From: Lepus europaeus
Taxonomy: Eukaryota > Chordata > Mammalia > Lagomorpha > Leporidae
Assembly (NCBI RefSeq): GCF_033115175.1
Contig: NC_084827.1
Span: 183,015,388-183,079,387, forward strand
Reading direction: 5' to 3'
Length of the DNA stretch: 64,000 nucleotides
In this document: positions 11,801 through 23,800 of the stretch, in pieces
How the letters are laid out: every line of letters starts with the position of its first letter
Position numbering within the stretch: position 1 is the stretch's first letter
Position numbers and translations under genes: made by a program
The notes under the pieces: generated by a model
The model's input: the letters and a program-made list of their open reading frames with translations, nothing else
Databases searched by the model: none
What the model was told of the DNA's origin: nothing

Positions 11801-14800
11801 GTGTGTGTATGGCAGTGGGTATGTCTATGTGTGGTGTGAGTGTATGTGTGTGGGTGTGTATGTGTGTGTGGTGGTAAGTGTGTCTGTCTATGTGTGAGTG
11901 TGTGTTGGTAGGTGTGTCTATGTGTGGTGTGTGTGTATGTGTGTGGGTGTGTATGTGTGTGGTGTGTATGTCAGTGTGTCTATGTGTGAGTGTGTGTGTG
12001 GTGGCAGGTGTGTCTGTGTGAGTGTGTGTGTGGTGGTAGGTGTGTCTGTCTATGTGTGTGTGTTGGTAGGTGTGTCTATGTGTGAGTGTGTGTGTGGTGG
12101 TAGGTGTGTCTATGTGTGAGTGTGTGTGGTGGCAGGTGTGTCTATGTGTGAGTGTGTATATGGCAGTGGGTGTGTCTATGTGTGGTGTGAGTGTATGTGT
12201 GTGGGTGTGTATGTGTGTGGTATGTATGTCAGTGTGTCTGTCTATGTGTGAGTGGGGGTGGTAGGTGTGTCTTGTGAGTGTGTGAGTGTGTGTGTGTCTC
12301 TTCTGAGTGCAAGGCCCCAGCTCCAAGCCCCACATACAGACTGAGTGCCTGACAGCGGGGCCACACCCCACCCGGGGCGAGGTGATGGCTCAGTGCAGTT
12401 TGTGCAGCTCCAGTGACTCAGTAGTGAGCATCTTTTTTGGCCATCAGTTTTTTGGCCATCAGTCTTTTTTGAAGAAATTTCTACTCACACTCATATGCAC
12501 GGCCATTTTTTGCACCAACATGAGCGTATCTTTTAATTGCACTTTGCGTTAGCTGCGTGAAGTCCCTGCCACCCTCTGTCCATTCTGAGGCCTGGTTATT
12601 TGCCTTCACCTGGGAGGCACACAGGTCTCTGAGTGAGGAGCATGGCTGGCACAGGCCCCCTCTCTTCACGGGGGCTGCGTGGACTGTGCTTGCAGTCTCT
12701 GCACAGTGGCCTTTGACATACAAAAGGCTTTCATTTTGATCATGTGTGCGGTCCAAGCTTTCAGTATCAAACCCAGGAACCTGGCCAAGTCCAGGGTTGA
12801 GAGCTCTCCCTCCAACGCCCCCTACACTTAGGTCTCTGATCCAAGGTCAGCCAGCTGTGGTGGGGGCGAGGAGGAGGGTGGCTGGTGTCGCTCTTCTGCC
12901 TGTGGATGCCTGTTGCTGTGGATTCGTTCTGAGAGGAGAAGCGTGGTGGGGGCAAGAGGTGCAGAGTCACCACACAGACCCCGGGAGTTGGGTGAAAGCG
13001 GGCCAGAGGCAAGCAGCCCACAGACTCATTTATTTCAGTTGGTGTAGCAGCTTATATAGCCAAGACAGCCAATCTGGTCAAGGGGCGGTCTATGCCCTAA
13101 CCAATCGCAGCCTGTTGCCAGTTGGGCTCCATTGTCATGTGGTTTCCAAAGCCATCCAATCACAGCCTGTTGCCAGGCAGGCTCCATTGTCAGTGGCCAT
13201 CTTGGCATGGCCTTCTCAATCCACCACAGACGCCCAGTTGCCCCAGCACATGTCCTGTCTTCATCCCACTGTGCGGTGTCAAGGCCCTCACTGAAAACCA
13301 GCCGACCACGGAAATGTGTGCTTACTTGGGGGCCCTCTGTTCGCTCGGCTGCTCTGCTCTGTGCCCTCATCGACTTCGTCTGAAACTGGAGGGGGACTCC
13401 AATGTTGATCTTCCGGCCCGAGGTCGCTGCTGCCATCACGGCGCCTGCAGCCCCACGTGAATGGGAAAGAACTTGAAGCTGAGATCCTGCAGGAGCTGTG
13501 CTGAGCCTGCACTTGTCTGGGAGCAGTTCCCTTGTTAACAACGGTGAGTTTTCAGTCTGTGATCATGGGCTGCCTTTCCATCTACTTAGATCTTCTTTAA
13601 CATCACTCAACAGTGTTTTGTAGCGTTTGAAGTATATGTACTGGAAGAATCAATACCATCACAATGTCCAGCTACCAAAAACAATTTACAGATTTGATGC
13701 TATCCTAATCAAAATACCAACAAAATTCTTCTCAGATCTAGAAAAAATGATGCTAAAATTCATAATGAAACACAAGAGACCCCAAATAGCTAAAGCAACC
13801 TTATACAACATGGAGGCTTCACAATACCAGATTTCAGACATCCTAAAGGGGAGTTATCATCAAATCAGCCTGGTACTGGCACAAAAACAGATGTGTAGAC
13901 CAACGGAACAGAATAGAAACCCCAGAAGTCGGCCGGCGCCGCGGCTCAATAGGCTAATCCTCCGCCTATGGTGCCGGCACCCCGGGTTCTAGTCCCAGTT
14001 GGGGCGCAGGTTCTGTCCCGGTTGCTCCTCTTCCAGTCTAGCTCTCTGCTGTGGCCCGGGAAGGCAGTGGAGGGTGGCCCAGGTGCTTGGGCCCTGCACC
14101 CACATGGGAACCAGGAGGAAGTACCTGGCTCCTGGCTTCAGATCAACGCAGCACGCCGGCCGTAGCAGTCATTTGTGGGGTGAACCAACAGAAGGAACGC
14201 CGGCCATAGCGGTCATTTGGGGGGTGAACCAACAGAAGGAAGACCTTTCTCTCTATCTCTCTCTCTCACTGTCTAACTCTGCCTGTCAAAAAAAAAGAGA
14301 AAGAAACCCCAGAAGTCAATCCACACATCTGCAACCAACTTATCTTTGACAAAGGAGCTAAAACCAATCCCTGGAGCGAGGACAGTCTCTTCAACAAATG
14401 GTGCTGGGAGAACTGGATTCCACACGCAGGAGTACAAAACAGGACCCCACCCTACACCTTACACAAAAATCAACTCAACACGGATCAAAGACCTAAATCT
14501 ACAACCTGATAGCATCAAATTACTAGAGAACACTGGGGAAAATGCAAAGACACTGGCACAGGCAAAGACAGTGGAAAAGACCCCAGAGCACAGGCAGCCA
14601 AAGCCAACACGGACAAATGGGATTACATCAGGCTGAGAAGCTTCTGCACTGCACAAGAAACACTCAGCAAAGTGAAGAGGCAACCGACAGAATGGGAGAA
14701 AATATTTGCACACTAAGCAACTGATAAAGGGTTAATATCCAGAGTCTACAAAGGGATCAAGAAACTCCACAACAACAAAACAAACAACCTGCTTAAGAGA

Positions 14801-17800
14801 TGGGCCAGGACTTAAACAGACATTTTTCAACAGAGGAAATCCAAACGGCCAAAAACATTTTCATGATCACTAGCTGTCAGGGAAATGCAAATCAAAAACC
14901 ACAATGAGGTTTCACCTCACCCTGGATAAAATGATTCACATACAGAAATCAACCAACAACAGATGCTGGCGAGGATGTGGGGAAAAAGGGACACTAACCC
15001 ACTGTTGGTGGGAATGCAAACTGGTAAAGCCACCATGGAGGACAGGATGGAGCTTCCTCAGAGGAGATTCCTCCTGAGTACAGACCTGCCACACGACCCA
15101 GCCATCCCCCTCCTGGGAATTTACCCAAGGGAAATGAAATCAGTATCTCAAAGAGCCATCTGCACCCCATGTCCACTGCAGCTCAATGCACAATCGCTGG
15201 GTCCTTCCTCGGCCCGCCCACCTCTCTGCTCGGGCACAGCGCCCTGGCGTCCCACCAGCCCGCCCACCTCTGGGCTCAGGCACGGCGCCCTGGTGTCCCG
15301 CCGGCCCGCCCACCTCTCTGCTCAGGCACGGCGCCCTGGCGTCCCACCGGCCCGCCCACCTCTCTGCTCGGGCACGGCGCCCTGGTGTCCCGCCGGCCCG
15401 CCCACCTCTCTGCTCGGGCACAGCGCTTTGGTGTCCCGCCGGCCCGCCCACTTCTCTGCTCGGGCACAGCGCCCTGGTGTCCCGCCGGCCCGCCCACCTC
15501 TCTTGCTCAGGTACAGCGCCCTGGCGTCCCACTGGCTCTCCTTGGCGAGGACAGCTAGGCGCAGCTGGGTGCCCATGTGCTCCAGCAGCCTCTTCCGGGC
15601 CAGCAGTGTCTCCCGCTCTGCGGGCATCAGCGCGTGGTAGGGGCAGTGTGCGATCTTCCGGTCCTGTGGCCAGCCGGAGGGTCACTGGGGATGGGGTACC
15701 GCCCCGCCTGACCCAGCCCTGCCACTGTGGCAGTGACTGGGATGCTGGGCACCAACCCCCCCAACCTCAGGGCTGACCTGGAGGCGGATGGAGGCAGGTA
15801 CAGCCACCCTAGCATAGGACAGGGCTCTGCTATGACAGGGCGGGGCCTTAGGGGGCACTAGGCCCCCACCAGGGTCCTGCTCGGGACAGCAACACACTCA
15901 AGGCCATACCTGGAAGAACTTGAAGTAGCCGTAGTCCACAGCTGTGCCCACAGCCACCTTGTCCCCCTGTGTGAGCGTCACCGGCTTCAGGATGTCGGCC
16001 CCATGGTGAATGAGCTCGTCTACCTGTGCGGGACGAGGCACATGGGAGGCACAAGGACACACCCCCAGCAGGGGGCACAGGGGCCTCCCGGGCTCTGTCC
16101 TCGACACAGGCCTGTGGACACAGCGGCCTGAGGACACCACCGCGGGAGGGCAGGTGCTGCCCGGACACTGCCGTCGCCCATGCTCACTCCCTGAGACGCC
16201 AATCACAGACACAGGGTGGGGCAGCCAGGGGCAAGAAGGTGCCACTGAGCTGTGTGGTGATGTCAAGGCTCCCCACTGGCACCACACAACCGAGAGGGAC
16301 AGATTAGATGTCTTGGAAAGGAACAGACAAAACGCCACTACCCTCTGCCATCTAGAAACTTCCAGAGGGCAGCAGGGAGACTCTCATACCACCCAGAGTT
16401 CCCGGTGGCAGTCAGCAGGCCACGGACTCTGGTGGGGGCAGCTGGGGAGACACAGTGGTGGTGCACAGGGACAACCTTGTGCACTCACGTCTATAACTTG
16501 CCCTGCTCTGTGTGATGAGAGGTTCTAGCCATGGCCCTCTGTGGTGGAACGAGGAGGTGAAAAGGTCATGCCAAGATGGCTGCTCACAACAGAAGCTGCC
16601 TGGCAACAGGCCGTGATTGGATGGCTTTGGAAACCACATGACAACAGAACCCAACTGGCAACAGGTTGTGATTGGATGGCTTTGGAAACTGCCTGGCAAC
16701 AGGCTGTGATTGGTTAGGGCCTAGACCGCCCCTTGACCGGATTGGCTGACTTGGCTATATAAGCTGCTGTAGCAACTGAAATAAAAGAGTCTGCGGGCTG
16801 CTCGCCTCTGGCCCGTTTCACCCGACTCCCGGGGTCTGTGTGGTGACTCCGCACCTCTTGCCCCCACCACACTCCTCCTCTCAGAACGAATCCTCTCAGA
16901 AATCAACAGCAACAGTCCTTGTGCACTCATGTCTATCACTGGCCCTGCTCTGTGCCCTGTGTGATGAGAGGTTCCAGCCATGGCCCTTGTACACTCACGT
17001 CTATCATTGGCCCGGCCTGGGCTGTGTGTGGTGAGAGATTCCAGCCACGGTGATGATTGGCTGTGAGGTCGGCCCACACTTCTGGAATGGCAGGCGGGTC
17101 TCCTGCCTTGGTGCACAACGTTCCAGAACTGGATAGAAGGCCTTCACCCCGGCCTCTCAGGCAACCACTGAGGCTGGGGACTGCCTGTGAGGGCCGCCCG
17201 GTGCTGGACAGGGAGAGCCCAGGTGTGTTCCACGTGGCCGGGCAGGAGCCCCACGCCTGTGCCCCCAGGCCACCAGCAGTATTCATGGCCCCTCTGGGGC
17301 TCCGGCAAGAACTTCCACAGGTGCTGAGTTCCACAGACCCCACCAAGGGGCTGGATTCTGCCACTGCTCATGGCGGGGGTGGCGGGGGGTGAACCAGCAA
17401 GACCAAGTGCTCAGGGCAGGGTCTGAAGGCCTGCAGGTGGACGGCCAGCAGAAAACCCAGGCTGGGCTGGTGGCTGCAATGAGGCTTGGGAGGGGTGGGG
17501 GGCTGTGCTGTAACCAAGCAGGAGACAAGGCCACTTCAAAATGTCCGTGAAACCTGAATTAGAGCCCAAATCGATCTGGGCAAGACGGGGAGCTTCCTAA
17601 GGCCGCTCTGCAAGTAGGGGGGCCCTGCCCTGGGACACTCGGGTCCCAGCTGCACCTGCCCTGGGACACACATGCCCGGGTGGTGGGCGAGCTCCCAGCC
17701 AAAGCGTGAGACGGGGTGAGGGTGGAGTGAGATGGGTCGGGTCAGAGGTCGGGCACTGGAGATGCTGAAAGAGGGGCATGGACTTCTTGCACTGCTCTCT

Positions 17801-17835
17801 CAACTCCTCTGTGAATTTCTCTTCTTATTTGTTTA

Positions 17836-17892
<57 letters not shown>

Positions 17893-20800
17893 CAGCCGCT
17901 GGCTCACTCCCCTAAATGCCCGCGACGGCCAGGGCTGGGCTAGGGTGAGGCTGGGGCCAGGAACCCCGCCCAGGTCCCACTGCCTGCCCCTGACTGCTGC
18001 TCCCAGGGCCACATCAGCAGGAGGCTGCAGGTGCAGGCGCAGCCCAGACTCAAACACTGGCCCTCGCGTGGGCTGTGGGCGTCCCCAGTGGCATCGTAAC
18101 CACGGCACCCAATGCCTGCCCCAGTCTGCAGGGCTTTTCAGAACACGGTGCGCAGGGACATCTGTCTGCATCACGCAGCCAGGCAGCCATCGGGGCAGGC
18201 GCGTGCCAAGGCCAGGGGTCGGCATGGAGGCTTCCGCTGGCCAAGGCAGGCAGCTGACGGGACAGGACAATGGCCCCTCCCCCGTCCCGGTATCTGCTGG
18301 ACGCGCTCAGCGTGTTGGGGTCAGGCGGTCCTCTCAGGCACCAGGCTCACCCCACGGACCCGGCGGCATCTCCGTGCCAGCCCTGCCAACAGGGAGCCCG
18401 ATGCCGAGCTGCGGCTCCTGCGGGCCTGGCCCTCACTCACACCCGGTCTTGCCAAGACAAACTTCCTTCCCGGGCCTCCTGACTGGTTTCTCCACATCAC
18501 ACTTCTTTAAGGCCCACAAGACATTAAAGGCAAGACAACATTTTATCTTTTCTCCATGATTTAGGCCTTCAGGCTTGGGGAGCCCAGAGCAAGTTGACAC
18601 AAATGGTTTCCACTGCCAGAAACAGGAGTCCAAGGACCGGCCCCCCACCCCAGACACCCCTTCTTCCTCAGGCCTGGGCTGCCCCCGGCTCACCAGGGCC
18701 CCCCACACACACCCAGGCTCACCTGCCCCTGGCTCACCAGGGCCCCCCACACACACCCAGGTCCACCTGCCCCCTCACAAGGGCCCCCACACACACACCC
18801 CCAGGCCCACCTGCCCCCAACTCACCAGGGCCCCCCACACACACACCCAGGCTCACCTGCCCCTGGCTCACCAGGGCCCTCCCACACACACCCAGGCCCA
18901 CCTGCCCCCTCACCAGGGCCCCCCACACACACCCAGGCCCACCTGCCCCCGGCTCACCAGGGCCCCCCACACACACCCAGGTCCACCTGCCCCTGGCTCA
19001 CCAGGGCCCCCCACACACACCCAGGTCCACCTGCCCCCTCACAAGGGCCCCCCCACACACACCCCCAGGCCCACCTGCCCCCGACTCACCAGGGCCCCCC
19101 CACACACACACCCAGGCCCACCTGCCCCCTCACCAGGGCCCCCCCACACACACACCCAGGCCCACCTGCCCCCAACTCACCAGGGCCCCCCACACACACA
19201 CCCAGGCCCACCTGCCCCCTCACCAGGGCCCTCCCAGACACACATACCCAGGCCCACCTGCCTCCTCACCAGGGCCCCCTACATCCCCTCCAGGGCCTGC
19301 CTTCTGGCTCACCAGGGACCACCTGCTCCCCCCAGGACCCCCCACACCCCTCAGGGCCTGTTGCCCCTCACCAGGGCCCACCTGCTCTCCCTAGAGCCCT
19401 CCTGCCCCTCATCAGGCCCCCTACCCACCCAGGTCCCCCCACGCCCCCGAGCCCGCCCCTCCCCAGGCCCCCACCCCCGAGCCCACCCCTCACCAGGGCC
19501 AGCCTGCTGCTGGTGCTCCTCAGCTGCTCATAGGCGATGTCGCAGACCACGCACAGGGCGCTCCCCAGGCCTCTGCTCAGGGGCAGGTTGGGGTCAACCC
19601 CGCGGGACAGGAGCTCCTTCACGATCTGGACACAGACAGCCTGGTCAGCGGCCACCACATCGCCTCCCGAGCCCGAGCTGCGGACAGCTGTCCCCGGGGG
19701 CCACCGCTGGGCTCCCGCGCCAGGCAGCTGTCCCCAGGGGGCCACCACATCGCCTCCCGAGCCCAAGCTGCGGACAGCTGTCCCCGGGGGCCACTGCCGA
19801 CTCCCGCGCCAGGCAGCTGTCCCCGGGGGGCCACCACATCGCCTCCCGAGCCCGAGCTGCGGACAGCTGTCCCCCGGGGCCACCACTGGGCTCCAAGCTA
19901 CAGGCAGCTGTCCCCAGGGGGCCACCACATCGCCTCCCGAGCCCGAGCTGCGGACAGCTGTCCCCCGGGGCCACCGCCAGCTCCCGCGCCAGGCAGCTGT
20001 CCCCCGGGGTCACCACTGGGCTCCAAGCTACAGGCAGCTGTCCCCCGGGGGCCACCACATCGCCTCCCGAGCCCGAGCTGCGGACAGCTGTCCCCGGGGG
20101 CCACCGCTGGGCTCTCGCGCCAGGCAGCTGTCCCCAGGGGGCCACCACATCGCCTCCCGAGCCCGAGCTGCGGACAGCTGTCCCCGGGGGCCACCGCTGG
20201 GCTCTCGCGCCAGGCAGCTGTCCCCAGGGGGCCACCACATCGCCTCCCGAGCCCGAGCTGCGGACAGCTGTCCCCGGGGGCCACCACTGGGCTCCAAGCT
20301 ACAGGCAGCTGTCCCCAGGGGGCCACCACATCGCCTCCCGAGCCCAAGCTGCGGACAGCTGTCCCCGGGGGCCACTGCCGACTCCCGCGCCAGGCAGCTG
20401 TCCCCGGGGGCCACCACATCGCCTCCCGAGCCCGAGCTGCGGACAGCTGTCCCCCGGGGCCACCGCCAGCTCCCGCGCCAGGCAGCTGTCCCCCGGGGTC
20501 ACCACTGGGCTCCAAGCTACAGGCAGCTGTCCCCCGGGGGCCACCACATCGCCTCCCGAGCCCGAGCTGCGGACAGCTGTCCCCGGGGGCCACCGCTGGG
20601 CTCCAAGCTATAGGCAGCTGTCCCCAGGAGGCCACCACATCACCTCCCGAGCCCGAGCTGCGGACAGCTGTCCCCCGGGGGCCACCGCTGGGCTCCCGCG
20701 CCAGACAGCTGTCCCCAGGGGGCCACCACATCGCCTCCCGAGCCTGAGCTGCGGACAGCTGTCCCCGGGGCCACCACTGGGCTCCAAGCTACAGGCAGCT

Positions 20801-23800
20801 GTCCCCAGGGGGCCACCACATCGCCTCCCGAGCCCGAGCTGCAGACAGCTGTCCCCAGGGGCCACCGCTGGGCTCCCGCGCCAGACAGCTGTCCCCAGGG
20901 GGCCACCACATCGCCTCCTGAGCCCGAGCTGCGGACAGCTGTCCCCCGGGGCCACCGCCGGCTCCTGCACCAGGCAGCTGTCCCCAGGGGGCCACCACAT
21001 CGCCTCCCGAGCCCGAGCTGCGGACAGCTGTCCCCGGGGGCCACCACTGGGCTCCAAGCTACAGGCAGCTGTCCCCAGGGGGCCACCACATCGCCTCCCG
21101 AGCCCAAGCTGCGGACAGCTGTCCCCCGGGGCCTCCGCCAGCTCCTGCGCCAGGTACTGCTGCCCCGTCTGCCGAGGGCCTCAGCGGGGGGGCTGGCTCC
21201 CCAGGGCCCCTCCAGGCCCGGCCCTGGTGCAGTGAACACCGCCCATGCAGAGAAGCCCTTGGCGGGCCCGCGCCGTGTCCCCAACACCACCAGCTGCCGC
21301 AGGCCTCTGCTGAGACGCCTCCCGGCCCGGCCGTCCCCCGCCCCACCCCGCCACGCTCACCAGGTCATTCCCACTGGCGATGGACAGCGACAGTGGGGAG
21401 TGCCCACTCCACAGTGTGTTAGGATTCGCCCTGTGGGACAGAAGGAGCCGGACTACTTCCGTGGCACACTGGGCGGGACAGAGGCAAGAGCACAACACGT
21501 CAGAGGCACACCCCAGCCCCGGGGCACCTGCTGGTGCGCAGCAATCAGACGTCACACAGGCAGCGTGGGCACTCGAGTACCCTCCACGCCACACCCGGCC
21601 TGGCGCTCTGAAGGCGCTCTCAACAGCGGGCGGACAGGCGGGTGGACACACAAGTGAGTGGATGGACGGTGGGTGGATGGACGGATGGAGATGGTCGGGT
21701 GGGTGGATGGACGGATGGACGGGTGGACAGACAGGTGAGTGGATGGATGGGTGGGTGGATGGACGGATGGAGACGGTCGGGTGGGTGGATGGACGGATGG
21801 ACAGGTGGACAGACAGGTGAGTGGATGGATGGGTGGGTAGATGGACGGATGGACAGGTGGACAGACAGGTGAGTGGATGGATGGGTGGGTGAATGGGTGG
21901 AGATGGACAGTTGGGTGGGAGGGTGGACGGTGGATGGTGGGAAGGTGGATGGGTGGGTGGACAGATGGACAGACGGATGGATGATAGATGGGTGGGTGGG
22001 TGGACAGAGATGGACAGTTGGGTGGGAGGGTGGACAGGTGGGTGGATGGATGATGGGTGGGTGGATGGAGATGGACAGTTGGGTGGGAGGGTGGACGGGT
22101 GGGTGGATGGTGGGAGGGTGGATGGGTGGGTGGACAGATGGATGGATGATGGATGGGTGGGTGGGTGGACGGAGATGGACAGTTGGGTGGGAGGGTGGAC
22201 GGGTGGGTGGATGGTGGGAGGGTGGATGGGTGGGTGGACAGATGGATGGATGATGGATGGGTGGGTGGGTGGACAGGTGGGTGGATGGTGGGAGGGTGGA
22301 TGGGTGGGTGGACAGATGGATGGATGATGGATGGGTGGGTGGGTGGACAGAGATGGACAGTTGGGTGGGAGGGTGGACAGGTGGGTGGATGGATGATGGG
22401 TGGGTGGATGGAGATGGACAGTTGGGTGGGAGGGTGGAGATGGACAGTTGGGTGGGAGGGTGGACGGGTGGGTGGATGGATGATGGATGGGTGGGTGGGT
22501 GGACAGATGGATGGATGATGGATGGGTGGGTGGGTGGACGGGTGGGTGGATGGTGGGAGGGTGGGAGGGTGGACGGGTGGGTGGATGGATGATGGGTGGG
22601 TGGATGGAGATGGACAGTTGGGTGGGAGGGTGGATGGGTGGGTGGATGGATGATGGATGGGTGGGTGGGTGGACAGATGGATGGATGATGGATGGGTGGG
22701 TGGGTGGACGGGTGGGTGAATGGTGGCAGGGTGGATGGGTGGGTGGACAGATGGATGGATGATGGATGGGTGGGTGGGTGGACGGAGATGGACAGTTGGG
22801 TGGGTGGGTGGACGGGTGGGTGGATGGATGATGGGTGGGTGGATGGAGATGGACAGTTGGGTGGGAGGGTGGACGGGTGGGTGGATGGTGGGAGGGTGGA
22901 TGGGTGGGTGGACAGATGGATGGATGATGGATGGGTGGGTGGGTGGACGGGTGGGTGGACAGTTGGGTGGGAGGGTGGACGGGTGGGTGGATGGATGATG
23001 GGTGGGTGGATGGAGATGGACAGTTGGGTGGGAGGGTGGACGGGTGGGTGGATGGTGGGAGGGTGGATGCGTGGGTGGACAGATGGATGGATGATGGATG
23101 GGTGGGTGGGTGGACAGAGATGGACAGTTGGGTGGGTGGGTGGACGGGTGGGTGGATGGTGGGAGGGTGGATGGGTGGGTGGACAGATGGATGGATGATG
23201 GATGGGTGGGTGGGTGGACGGGTGGGTGGATGGTGGGAGGGTGGATGGGTGGGTGGACAGATGGATGGATGATGGATGGGTGGGTGGGTGGACAGAGATG
23301 GACAGTTGGGTGGGAGGGTGGACGGGTGGGTGGATGGATGGGTGGGTGGGTGGACGGAGATGGACAGTTGGGTGGGTGGGTGGACGGGTGGGTGGATGGT
23401 GGGAGGGTGGATGGGTGGGTGGACAGATGGATGGATGATGGATGGGTGGGTGGGTGGATGGAGATGGACAGTTGGGTGGGAGGGTGAACAGATGGATGGA
23501 TGATGGGTGGGTGGGTGGGTGGACGGAGATGGACAGTTGGGTGGGTGGGTGGACAGGTGGGTGGATGGTGGGAGGGTGGATGGGTGGGTGGACAGATGGA
23601 CAGATGGATGGATGATGGATGGGTGGGTGGGTGGACAGAGATGGACAGTTGGGTGGGAGGGTGGATGGGTGGGTGGACAGATGGATGGATGATGGATGGG
23701 TGGGTGGGTGGACGGAGATGGACAGTTGGGTGGGTGGGTGGACGGGTGGGTGGATGGTGGCAGGGTGGATGGGTGGGTGGACGGAGATGGACAGTTGGGT

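Noticed and set aside
13627-13992. 121-residue frame resembling reverse-transcriptase C-terminal text
   Set aside because: Part of a broken L1 ORF2 fragment with an inserted SINE; not a functional gene.
18575-21235. 886-residue plus-strand frame
   Set aside because: Runs antisense through two minisatellites and across ANKMY1 exon 12, which is on minus.
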